Below, piece by piece: positions 1-6,361 of a DNA stretch of 9,047 bases. Source of the stretch: Gammaproteobacteria bacterium. GTDB lineage: Bacteria; Pseudomonadota; Gammaproteobacteria; UBA6429. The notes under the pieces are model-generated. The model ran no database searches, was not told the DNA's origin, and saw only the letters and a list, made by a program, of their open reading frames with translations. Made by a program: the position numbers and the translations under genes. Position 1 is the first letter of the stretch. Each line of letters opens with the position of its first letter. The DNA is taken from the NCBI GenBank assembly GCA_030635835.1, contig DAOVYB010000050.1:1-9047 (forward strand). The letters run 5' to 3'.

Positions 1-987
1 AATAAACTTTCAAATGAAGGCTTATTTGATGCCTCACATAAAAAAGAGATACCTGAATCCGTTACCCGCGTTGGGATTATTACCTCAGCAAGTGGAGCAG
101 CAATTCACGATATTCTAACGACATTAAAACGTCGCTTTCCCATGCAAAAAACAATTGTTTATCCTGTTGCCGTACAAAGTAAAGGTGCCAGCAACAAAAT
201 TGCTACTGCCATTACAAAAGCAAATTTACGTAATGAAACTGACGTATTGATCGTTGCGCGTGGCGGTGGTTCATTAGAGGATTTATGGGAATTTAATGAA
301 GAGGTCGTGGCACGAGCAATATACAACTCAGAAATTCCGCTAGTAACCGGTATTGGCCATGAGGTTGATTTTACTATAGCAGACTTTGTTGCTGACCAGC
401 GTGCAGCTACTCCTACTGCTGCAGCTGAGCTCATTAGCCCGGATCGCTATCAGCAACTTCAAAAGTTATCTGCTATTGAGTCACGTTTCATTTATTTAAT
501 GCAGCAAAACCTGCAACAAAAACAACAAAAGATTGACTGGTTAAACAAACGTATCCGTCATCCTAAAGATCAATTACAGATAATCAGAAATAAACTTAAT
601 GCATTAACTCAACGTAATATCCGAAGCATTAAAAATATAGTTGCAAAATCGCAATCGCAAACTCATTTATTTGAAGCACGAATTCAACAACATAATCCCT
701 CTCACCGTGTTAAACAGTATCAGCAGCAGTTTGAAGGTATTAATGCCCGTTTCCAATTTGCGACTAAACAAATAATGGAAACACGATTTAAAAAACTACA
801 ACATCTCATTTATACGCTTGATGCGGTAAGCCCGCTACATACATTAAAGCGTGGTTATGCCATTATTAAAGATCAAAACAACAACATTATTCGTAACGTT
901 AGTGAAATTCAAAAGAGTCAGGTTATTAAAACAGAATTCGCGAAAGGTTATATTTTCTCAACAATTACAGAAGTTAATGATGATTAA
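1..987 (+). CDS. xseA: Exodeoxyribonuclease VII large subunit, 3' part (5' end outside window)
   Basis: The reading frame is open from base 1 and ends with TAA at 985-987, giving 328 residues; the family is about 450 long, so the N-terminal OB-fold nucleic-acid-binding domain lies upstream of the window. Seen here are hallmark catalytic-domain motifs: SASGAAIHDIL (fragment residues about 29-39), YPVAVQ, RGGGSLEDLWEFNEE (from about residue 87) and GIGHEVDFTIADFVADQRA (from about 117). A Gln/Lys-rich, coiled-coil-like region follows (about 150-290), then the typical C-terminal SPLHTLKRGYAII. In the family, XseA pairs with several copies of the small subunit XseB to degrade single-stranded DNA from both ends to oligonucleotides in repair and recombination. 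xseB is not in this window. The next gene starts inside its last codons, implying co-transcription. Confidence 0.97.
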   Translation, partial: NKLSNEGLFDASHKKEIPESVTRVGIITSASGAAIHDILTTLKRRFPMQKTIVYPVAVQSKGASNKIATAITKANLRNETDVLIVARGGGSLEDLWEFNEEVVARAIYNSEIPLVTGIGHEVDFTIADFVADQRAATPTAAAELISPDRYQQLQKLSAIESRFIYLMQQNLQQKQQKIDWLNKRIRHPKDQLQIIRNKLNALTQRNIRSIKNIVAKSQSQTHLFEARIQQHNPSHRVKQYQQQFEGINARFQFATKQIMETRFKKLQHLIYTLDAVSPLHTLKRGYAIIKDQNNNIIRNVSEIQKSQVIKTEFAKGYIFSTITEVNDD

Positions 988-1825
988 AAAAATACTACTA
1001 GTTTCATTCCTTGGGTTATTTTCATTTAAATCTTTATTGGCAGGTACTTTCCCTGCTGCTGCACCGGTGCCCGGTGGTATTGCAATTATTAACTTAAATA
1101 ACGATATTAATGAACAAACTAAAGTCTATTTTTTTAAAAAACGGGTTCTAGTGCGGAAAATAAATGACACGTTGCAGGCAATCGTTGGCCTGCCCTTAAA
1201 AATAAAACCGGGCTCGCATAAAATTAAAATTATAAATTCCTCAGGAAAGAAAACATTTCAATCTTTTACTGTAAAAAACAAAGACTATGAAACGCGCCAT
1301 ATCACCATTAAAAATAAACGTATGGTATCTCCATCAAAAAAAGATATTGAACGCCATTATAAAGAAAAGCCACTTATGGTTGCGGCATTAAAAAAATGGT
1401 CAGAAAATAATGATATTCAAACTAACTTTGCTGTTCCGGTAGATGGCCGCTTTAGTAGCCAGTTTGGATTAAAACGAATTTATAATAATCAAAAACGTAT
1501 TCGCCGACATACCGGTCTTGATATAGCAGCACCTGTAGGCACTCCCATTAAATCACCGGCCAAAGGAAAAGTTATTCGTACGGGTAATTACTTCTTTACC
1601 GGTAATACAGTTTTTATTGATCATGGTCAGGGGCTGGTCAGCATGTATAGCCATTTAGACAAAACCGATATTAAAGCCGGACAAGAACTTGTTCAGGGGC
1701 AGCCAATAGGCACTGTTGGCATGACCGGACGAGTCAGCGGTCCTCACTTACACTGGGTGATCAGTTTAAATAATACTAAAGTTGATCCTAAATTATTTCT
1801 TGACCTGGATAATGCTAAAAAATAA
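980..1825 (+). CDS. Exported M23 (LytM/LasA-type) peptidoglycan metallo-endopeptidase
   Basis: A 281-residue protein with a signal peptide (MIKKILLVSFLGLFSFKSLLA, likely cut after residue 21). A beta-rich N-terminal region (about 22-120) carries PVPGGIAIINL and the linker ITIKNKRMV, followed by a C-terminal M23 domain (about 150-275). The zinc ligands and catalytic residues expected of an active enzyme are all present: HTGLD (H177, D181), YSH (H225) and GPHLHW (H256, H258). Such enzymes cut peptide crosslinks of peptidoglycan in the periplasm. The overall layout resembles the Pseudomonas PA3787-type M23 proteins, judged from memory. ATG codons at 977 and 980 are adjacent; 980 is chosen because a weak AGAAG sits 6 bases before it. 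The frame is open further upstream to 851, but that extension lies inside xseA and would bury the signal peptide. The start overlaps xseA by 8 bases. Confidence 0.93.
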   Translation: MIKKILLVSFLGLFSFKSLLAGTFPAAAPVPGGIAIINLNNDINEQTKVYFFKKRVLVRKINDTLQAIVGLPLKIKPGSHKIKIINSSGKKTFQSFTVKNKDYETRHITIKNKRMVSPSKKDIERHYKEKPLMVAALKKWSENNDIQTNFAVPVDGRFSSQFGLKRIYNNQKRIRRHTGLDIAAPVGTPIKSPAKGKVIRTGNYFFTGNTVFIDHGQGLVSMYSHLDKTDIKAGQELVQGQPIGTVGMTGRVSGPHLHWVISLNNTKVDPKLFLDLDNAKK

Positions 1826-2015
1826 ACAGACGTTTCCAGACTGGGTTAAATGGGTTGCTCAGGATGAAGATGGTGCATGGTGGGGTTATAGTGTTGAACC
1901 ACTTGAATTTGATCATGGTTGGTATGAAAACGAAGTCGGGAGGAGAATTAAAATAAAACAATCAAAAGTTAATCCTGACTGGAAAAACTCCCTGACTAAA
2001 ATAACCAATAATTAA
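1812..2015 (+). CDS. Small tryptophan-rich conserved-looking protein of unknown function (67 aa)
   Basis: The frame overlaps the end of the M23 peptidase gene by 14 bases and stops 6 bases before the next gene, so it is packed like a real operon member. The product starts MLKNKQTFPDWVKWVAQDED and contains GAWWGYSVEPLEFDHGWYEN followed by EVGRRIKIKQ. It has six Trp in 67 residues, an acidic first half and a basic second half, and no signal peptide or membrane segment, so it is probably cytoplasmic. The frame opens ten codons earlier at 1782, but ATG 1812 gives the more natural N-terminus. There is no clear ribosome-binding site, so it may be translated by coupling to the peptidase gene. I have an impression that similar short proteins occur in other gammaproteobacteria, but I recognise no named domain and assign no function. 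Confidence 0.8.
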   Translation: MLKNKQTFPDWVKWVAQDEDGAWWGYSVEPLEFDHGWYENEVGRRIKIKQSKVNPDWKNSLTKITNN

Positions 2016-2021
2016 ACTTTT

Positions 2022-2825
2022 ATGGAAACGTTATTTTTTTTACTATCTAAACTTATCTGGCTGCTCGTCTCTCCTGATAGCCTTTTATTGATTCTCATCA
2101 TTCTCACGCTTATTTTGCTTTACCGGGATAAGCACAAACAAGCCAAAATATTACTTTCCCTGATTAGTGCAATATTACTTTTCATTTCCTTATTCCCAAT
2201 TGGAGAATGGTTGCTTTACCCACTGGAGTCACGTTTCTCAAACAACCCGGCTATGCCAGAGCAAGTAGATGGCATTTTAGTTTTAAGTGGATCAGAAGAT
2301 GCTTTGCTTTCCAGTGTATGGAATCAGGTTGAACTAGGAAATGCAGCAGAACGTAACTTAAGCTTTCTCACATTAGCCCGGCAATATCCTGAAGCTAAAC
2401 TTGTCTTTACAGGTGGCACCGGCAGTTTAATTAATCAGGAGTATAAAGCTGCTGATGTTGCAAGAGATTTATTTGAACAACAGGCTTTTGATAGCAAGCG
2501 AATACTGTTTGAACGCGAATCACGTAATACATATGAAAATGTTATTTATAGTAAAAAAATAGTTAAACCACAAAAGAATGAAAACTGGGTATTAATAACA
2601 ACCAGCTGGCACATGCCCCGCTCTGTTGGTATTTTTTGTAAAGCTGATTGGCCGGTTATCCCCTACCCGGTCGATCACCAAACCAATAAAAATAATCTTT
2701 TCAGAATTAATTTTGATTTAGTGAATAACTTATACACTCTAAAAACAGCAATAAAAGAATGGTTAGGCTTGCTTGCGTATTACCTTACAGGCAAAACAAC
2801 ATCAATATTGCCAGACAAATGTTAA
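2022..2825 (+). CDS. DUF218 (ElyC/YdcF/SanA-type) inner-membrane protein
   Basis: 267 residues. Two hydrophobic segments near the N-terminus (about 12-33 and 42-60) are separated by a short basic loop (YRDKHKQAK). A DUF218 domain follows (about 83-240), recognised by DGILVLSG, LVFTGGTG (127-134), the acidic ESRNTYEN (166-173) and TTSWHMPRS (194-201). This two-TM plus DUF218 layout and length match E. coli ElyC, which is about 259 residues and is involved in envelope and peptidoglycan precursor homeostasis. DUF218 paralogues are hard to tell apart by eye, so no gene symbol is given. ATG 2022 keeps the first membrane segment; no good Shine-Dalgarno precedes it, and only 6 bases separate it from the upstream stop. 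It is the last + strand gene before the convergent gap and follows a peptidoglycan hydrolase, consistent with an envelope role. Confidence 0.88.
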   Translation: METLFFLLSKLIWLLVSPDSLLLILIILTLILLYRDKHKQAKILLSLISAILLFISLFPIGEWLLYPLESRFSNNPAMPEQVDGILVLSGSEDALLSSVWNQVELGNAAERNLSFLTLARQYPEAKLVFTGGTGSLINQEYKAADVARDLFEQQAFDSKRILFERESRNTYENVIYSKKIVKPQKNENWVLITTSWHMPRSVGIFCKADWPVIPYPVDHQTNKNNLFRINFDLVNNLYTLKTAIKEWLGLLAYYLTGKTTSILPDKC

Positions 2826-2835
2826 AAATAAATTA

Positions 2836-2930
2836 GCCACGAACGACTGCATGGATGCAGGAGGTAGAGTAATGCAGGACGATTCCATGGAAGGAATCGG
2901 TAGAGTCGAGTCTGGAACAGAGACCGAGCA
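2836..2930. repeat. Cluster of short palindromes and direct repeats in convergent gap
   Basis: Within about 95 bases there are: a 14-base palindrome CTGCATGGATGCAG (2847-2860; 6-bp arms, GG centre); a hairpin of CGATTCC (2880-2886) with GGAATCG (2893-2899), overlapping the perfect palindrome TTCCATGGAA (2883-2892); a short hairpin TCTG-GAA-CAGA (2911-2921); the direct repeat ATGCAGGA (2855-2862 and 2872-2879); and the direct repeat GGTAGAGT (2863-2870 and 2899-2906). The layout looks like a dispersed intergenic repeat element or a structured RNA rather than coding DNA, and resembles intergenic modules I have seen in other gammaproteobacteria. Its edges are uncertain; GCCACGAACG at 2836 may mark the left end. 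No function is assigned. Confidence 0.6.
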
Positions 2931-2964
2931 ATTACCGAGAACACAAAGTACTCCAAGAAAAAAT

Positions 2965-3041
2965 AAACCACGGGGGACACTGGGAAAGATATAAATAATT
3001 ATTAACCCCGTGTACCCAGTGTTCCCCGTGGTTTTTTATTT
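2965..3041. terminator. Likely bidirectional rho-independent-type terminator between ydcF-like gene and der
   Basis: A 20-bp GC-rich stem (2965-2984 with 3015-3034) is followed on the + strand by a T run (3032-3037, then ATTTC), and on the - strand by TTTATTTTTTC reading out of the left arm. The genes on both sides converge here, where one element serving both transcripts is expected. The 30-base loop is longer than in a classical terminator, so activity is inferred from structure and position only. Confidence 0.6.
3006..3032. repeat. Three tandem 9-base units, CCCcGTGnn family
   Basis: On the + strand the units are CCCCGTGTA (3006-3014), CCCAGTGTT (3015-3023) and CCCCGTGGT (3024-3032). Two further units in the opposite orientation form the left arm of the inverted repeat (ACCACGGGG at 2967-2975, GACACTGGG at 2976-2984). 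The 9-base spacing with a fixed GTG/CAC core is exact over three units. Confidence 0.7.
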
Positions 3042-3078
3042 CTTTGCGAACCTTTGTGTCCTTTGCGCCTTTGCGTTG
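3042..3078. repeat. Four near-tandem 9-10 base units, CTTTGyGnn family
   Basis: Units are CTTTGCGAAC (3042-3051), CTTTGTGTC (3052-3060), CTTTGCGCC (3061-3069) and TTTGCGTTG (3070-3078, missing the leading C). This family differs from the neighbouring CCCcGTGnn units but has the same period and the same variable last two positions. A related unit in reverse orientation (ACACAAAG, 2941-2948) lies on the far side of the inverted repeat. Confidence 0.65.
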
Positions 3079-3093
3079 AAATATTTTGACCTT

Positions 3094-4473
3094 TTATTTT
3101 ACGTGGCGCATCATACGCTTCCGCTTAGCCTGCTGCCGCGGTGTTAATTTATTTTTCTTATCTTTATACGGATTATCACCCGTTTTAAATTCAATTCGAA
3201 TCGGTGTGCCATGTAAATTTAAACGTTTCAAAAATGCATTAAAAAGATAACGTTTGTAACTGGCTGGAACATGATCGGTTTGGTTACCATGAATAACAAT
3301 GATAGGTGGGTTCTTTCCACCCTGATGAGCATAACGAAGTTTAATTCGATGCCCTTTCACAATCGGCGGCTGATGTTGTTGAACAAGATGTTCAAGTAAA
3401 CGGGTAAGTTTAGGTGTTGAAAACTCTGCCATTGCTGATTTATAAGCTGTTTGCACATAACCAAATAAATCACCCACACCCGTTCCATGTAATGCCGAAA
3501 TATATTTTTTACGTGCAAAAGTTAAAAATGGTAATTTATAATCAAGTTCTGTTTTTATTTTATCTTTTTGTTCTTCATCAAGCCCATCCCATTTATTAAT
3601 AGAGATAACCAAAGCCCGACCAGCATCCATTATGTAACCTAATAAAGTAACATCCTGCTCACTGATAGTATCTTGCGCATCCAGTACCATAATTACAACA
3701 TTGGCATCCTGAATAGCCTGTAATGCTTTTATTACACTGTACTTTTCAGCAACTTCATGAACCTTACCACGACGCCTTACTCCCGCAGTATCAATAATGG
3801 TATATTGTTGACCATCACGTTCAAATGGAAGATAAATACTGTCTCGCGTTGTACCCGGCATATCATATGCAACAACACGCTCTTCACCTAAGATACGGTT
3901 AACTAATGTTGATTTCCCCACATTAGGTCGACCGACAATAGCAATTTTTATTCCTGATGCTACACCCAGTTCATCTTCAGCTTGAGGAAGATCTGCAAGG
4001 GTTGATTCAATCAGTGCTGTTACACCACGGCCCTGTGATGCCGCAATCGCTTTTGGTTCACCTAAACCTAATGCAAAAAACTCAGCTATTACAACCTCAG
4101 CATGAAAACCATCAATCTTATTTACAACAAGAATGACTTCTTTACCGGTATTACGCAGACGTTTTGCAATCTCTTCATCCATTGCGGTTAAGCCATCATG
4201 GGCATCCGTCATGAATAATATTATATTTGCTTCTTCAACAGCCAGCCAAGACTGCTCAGCCATCAAGCCATCAAGACCTTCGACTTCACCACTTAAACCA
4301 CCTGTATCAATAACAATATAAGGAATGTCACCTAACTTACCATCGCCATATTTACGATCACGAGTCATACCAGGCTGATCAACAACCAGGGCATCTCGAC
4401 TACGGGTCAGGCGATTAAATAATGTGGATTTACCAACATTCGGGCGGCCAACTAATGCGATTACAGGTTTCAT
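3094..4473 (-). CDS. der: Ribosome biogenesis GTPase Der (EngA), double Era-like GTPase
   Basis: 459 residues; the family range is about 440-490. Two tandem GTPase domains are visible. Domain 1 has GRPNVGKS (9-16), DTGG (56-59) and NKID (118-121); domain 2 has GRPNVGKS (181-188), DTAG (228-231) and NKWD (293-296). A C-terminal KH-like domain (about 355-440) includes [16 protein letters not shown] and ends in a Lys/Arg-rich tail, as usual. Der is an essential GTPase that acts in assembly of the 50S ribosomal subunit. The ATG lies only 6 bases after the bamB stop with no strong Shine-Dalgarno, so translation may be coupled to bamB. It is the last gene of the - strand operon, and its stop codon is about 60 bases inside the terminator-like hairpin. 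Confidence 0.98.
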   Translation of the reverse strand: MKPVIALVGRPNVGKSTLFNRLTRSRDALVVDQPGMTRDRKYGDGKLGDIPYIVIDTGGLSGEVEGLDGLMAEQSWLAVEEANIILFMTDAHDGLTAMDEEIAKRLRNTGKEVILVVNKIDGFHAEVVIAEFFALGLGEPKAIAASQGRGVTALIESTLADLPQAEDELGVASGIKIAIVGRPNVGKSTLVNRILGEERVVAYDMPGTTRDSIYLPFERDGQQYTIIDTAGVRRRGKVHEVAEKYSVIKALQAIQDANVVIMVLDAQDTISEQDVTLLGYIMDAGRALVISINKWDGLDEEQKDKIKTELDYKLPFLTFARKKYISALHGTGVGDLFGYVQTAYKSAMAEFSTPKLTRLLEHLVQQHQPPIVKGHRIKLRYAHQGGKNPPIIVIHGNQTDHVPASYKRYLFNAFLKRLNLHGTPIRIEFKTGDNPYKDKKNKLTPRQQAKRKRMMRHVK

Positions 4474-4479
4474 GATGGA

Positions 4480-5679
4480 TTAGTTTTTCTCGATTTGAAA
4501 AGCTTCTAAATGACCAACACGGTCAAGCGATAAGAGTAAATCATTAACTAATATAGGTTTAATCAAAATATTGTTCCATTTACTAAAATATAAATCTAAC
4601 GCTTTATCTGTTTCTTCATCAGAAGAAATGCCACTATCATTAATTCTCATTCGGGCAACGAACTTACCGTCATCACGATTTAACCAGTGCAGGTATCCAT
4701 CATAATCACCCACAACAATATAACTCTCATGCGTTGCCGGAGCGGTTAACTGGCGGCGTAGCAGTTTGTCCTGGCGCCATAAAGTTGAGCCATTGTAGCG
4801 ATTTAAAGCCCAAACCTGTCCTTTATCATCGGTAATGTAAACTCGGTACGCATCAACATGTAAACCTGAATAACTTGAGAAATCACGGCTCCATATAATT
4901 TGTCCTGAGCCAATTTTTACAGCTGCTATGCGCCCCTGATAACCGGCAACAAAAATCACATCATCCATTACGACTGGATCAATATCCATATCAATAACAC
5001 GTTCTAACTGGTTTCTTCCTTTTGCAACAGCAATTGTTGTTTCCCACAACAGCTTGCCCTGCCTTAAACTCAATGCAGTAAGTTTTCCACTATCTGAAGC
5101 ACTAATGACTATATCGTTTTTAATTAAGGGAGCACTGCTGCCACGTAAAGTTAAACGTGGGACTGAACGATCATAGACCCATTTTTGTTTTCCATTGCGG
5201 ACGTTCAAACCATAAACACGACCATCAATGCTCTTAACAACCAGAATACCTTTAGCAATAGCCGGCTTTGATAAAATTTCACTACTTAATTGCGCACGCC
5301 ATAATTCTTTTGCATTTTTCACATCTAATGCAATAACTTCACCCTTGCTGGTACCTAAGATTAATTTTCCGTCAGATAAGGTTAAACCAGCTGATGCTGG
5401 CATATTTAAATCCTTTTCCCAAAGTAGTTTCCCGCTTGTAACTGTAAAGGCTTGCAAGTATCCCTTGTAATCAATGATATAGCCGGTGTCATTGTTAAAA
5501 ACTGGTTTCAGTTTTAAATAAAAATCACTTACGCCTTCACCGGCTTTAAATTTCCACTGTCGGTTAATATTGATTTGATTATTTAGTTTTGTTAACTCAA
5601 GCGGAGGTAATATGGGTGAAGGAGAGCTGCCACAACCTGCTAAAAGTAAAATAACCGTGACTACTGAAACAAATCTCAC
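4480..5679 (-). CDS. bamB: Outer membrane protein assembly factor BamB (lipoprotein)
   Basis: 399 residues, as expected for BamB (392 in E. coli). A lipoprotein signal ends in the lipobox LAGC, with the acylated cysteine at 16. The rest is a PQQ-type beta-propeller whose repeats are seen as LxAFTVTSGKLLWE, VIALDVKNAKELWR, VYGLNVRNGKQKWV, LTALSLRQGKLLWE, IAAVKIGSGQIIWS and VWALNRYNGSTLWR. Features tied to BamA binding in E. coli are kept: the LTLRG loop (176-180) and the Asp pair in IDMDIDP (230, 232). BamB is an outer-membrane-anchored periplasmic scaffold of the BAM complex that inserts beta-barrel proteins. The start is GTG at 5679, overlapping the yfgM TGA by 4 bases (GTGA); no nearby ATG would keep the signal peptide. 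Confidence 0.97.
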   Translation of the reverse strand: MRFVSVVTVILLLAGCGSSPSPILPPLELTKLNNQININRQWKFKAGEGVSDFYLKLKPVFNNDTGYIIDYKGYLQAFTVTSGKLLWEKDLNMPASAGLTLSDGKLILGTSKGEVIALDVKNAKELWRAQLSSEILSKPAIAKGILVVKSIDGRVYGLNVRNGKQKWVYDRSVPRLTLRGSSAPLIKNDIVISASDSGKLTALSLRQGKLLWETTIAVAKGRNQLERVIDMDIDPVVMDDVIFVAGYQGRIAAVKIGSGQIIWSRDFSSYSGLHVDAYRVYITDDKGQVWALNRYNGSTLWRQDKLLRRQLTAPATHESYIVVGDYDGYLHWLNRDDGKFVARMRINDSGISSDEETDKALDLYFSKWNNILIKPILVNDLLLSLDRVGHLEAFQIEKN

Positions 5680-6320
5680 TTTGATTTAACCTCGTTCGAT
5701 TTATTTGCCTGAGTTAAATCATCCAGTTTCATTTTAATAGTGGCATAACGCTTATCACCCTGAGGCAAAGCAGCTAAAGCAAGGCGATAATTTTCTTTTG
5801 CCTGCACCGGTAAATTTTTAGCTAAATTTATATCGCCACGAATTTCATTATAAGTTGCAGAAAAGCTGTTTGCTTTAATCCCTTTAATTACTTCTTCTGC
5901 GGATGCAATGTTATTTTGTGCAAGATACAATCTTGCTAAACGTTGCTGTGCGATATGTTGAATACCATCATCATGATTGTTTTCAACAATCCATTTTAAC
6001 TGTGTAACCGCTTTATCAAGCTCATTGTTATTCACATAATCTTTTGCCAGCAGTAAAGTCGCTAATGCGGCATAAGGTGTACCTGAATAATCAGCTTTTA
6101 AAATTTCTGTATTTTTTGCCTTATCATTAGCGGATAATAAAACATTGCTATATAAAACAGATGCTTGCTGCGCCTGATTTTGTTTAGTGTCTGTCCAGTA
6201 ACGATAACCTGCCAACACAGCTATCCCAATAACAACACCGGCGATTAATGATACAGCATTATCTTTCCACCATTGTTTTATCGCCTGAACCTGTTCTTCT
6301 TCACTATTATAAACTTCCAC
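5676..6320 (-). CDS. yfgM: YfgM-type single-TM, TPR-like periplasmic protein
   Basis: 214 residues (206 in E. coli). The N-terminus MEVYNSEEEQVQAIKQWWKDN is the cytoplasmic part, followed by one membrane segment (about 22-39) ending GYRYW. A helical, TPR-like periplasmic region (about 45-205) includes YAALATLLLAKDYV, QLKWIVEN and AQQRLARLYLAQNN. In E. coli YfgM sits at the SecYEG translocon with PpiD and acts as an ancillary chaperone for exported proteins, which fits its place directly before bamB. The start is GTG at 6320 with a good GGAG six bases upstream. It follows hisS by 41 bases. Confidence 0.94.
   Translation of the reverse strand: MEVYNSEEEQVQAIKQWWKDNAVSLIAGVVIGIAVLAGYRYWTDTKQNQAQQASVLYSNVLLSANDKAKNTEILKADYSGTPYAALATLLLAKDYVNNNELDKAVTQLKWIVENNHDDGIQHIAQQRLARLYLAQNNIASAEEVIKGIKANSFSATYNEIRGDINLAKNLPVQAKENYRLALAALPQGDKRYATIKMKLDDLTQANKSNEVKSK
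5690..5693 (-). promoter_or_regulatory. Shine-Dalgarno for bamB inside yfgM
   Basis: GAGG on the - strand lies 10 bases before the bamB GTG and within the last yfgM codons. It supports the GTG start at 5679 and translation through the 4-base overlap. Confidence 0.5.
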
Positions 6321-6326
6321 TTTCTA

Positions 6327-6330
6327 CTCC
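6327..6330 (-). promoter_or_regulatory. Shine-Dalgarno deciding the yfgM GTG start
   Basis: GGAG on the - strand with a 6-base spacer to GTG 6320. No ATG is available at the conserved N-terminus (MEVYN...), so this site fixes the start. Confidence 0.65.
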
Positions 6331-6361
6331 AAAATATTCTAATAATTTTTATACAATGAAC

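Larger units (their letters stand above)
2939..3061. repeat. Imperfect inverted repeat, about 50 bases per arm
   Basis: The left arm (about 2939-2984) and right arm (about 3015-3061) are imperfect reverse complements around an AT-rich loop (2985-3014). The inner 18 bases of each arm (2967-2984 and 3015-3032) pair fully except for one G-T wobble, and AA/TT extends this to 20 bp. Outwards, both arms have an A-rich or T-rich stretch and then a second matching block: ACACAAAG on the left (2941-2948) against CTTTGTGT on the right (3052-3059). The loop contains the small palindrome AATAATTATT (2994-3003). Size and structure fit a non-autonomous intergenic repeat that could double as a transcription stop. 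I cannot see a target-site duplication. Confidence 0.75.

Noticed and set aside
159..434. 91-codon - strand open frame inside xseA
   Set aside because: It is antisense to the most conserved part of xseA and shows no protein family pattern; the other short open frames opposite der, bamB, hisS, pilW and rlmN are rejected on the same ground.
851..979. Longer start for the M23 peptidase at ATG 851
   Set aside because: This would add 43 residues read from xseA coding sequence in another frame and place the signal peptide internally; ATG 977/980 starts exactly at the signal peptide.
2773..2994. A 73-codon + strand open frame overlapping the end of the DUF218 gene and running through the palindrome cluster
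   Set aside because: Its first third is out of frame with a strongly supported gene, and the rest translates palindromes, direct repeats and one arm of the inverted repeat. It has no ribosome-binding site and no protein-like pattern.
3006..3078. CRISPR-like short repeats
   Set aside because: Units are 9 bases without spacers, unlike CRISPR repeats of about 24-40 bases with unique spacers, and no cas genes are present.
6331..6361. Possible promoter in the hisS-yfgM gap
   Set aside because: TATAAA and TAGAAT strings occur, but no properly spaced -35/-10 pair is present, and the gap is only 41 bases within an operon.
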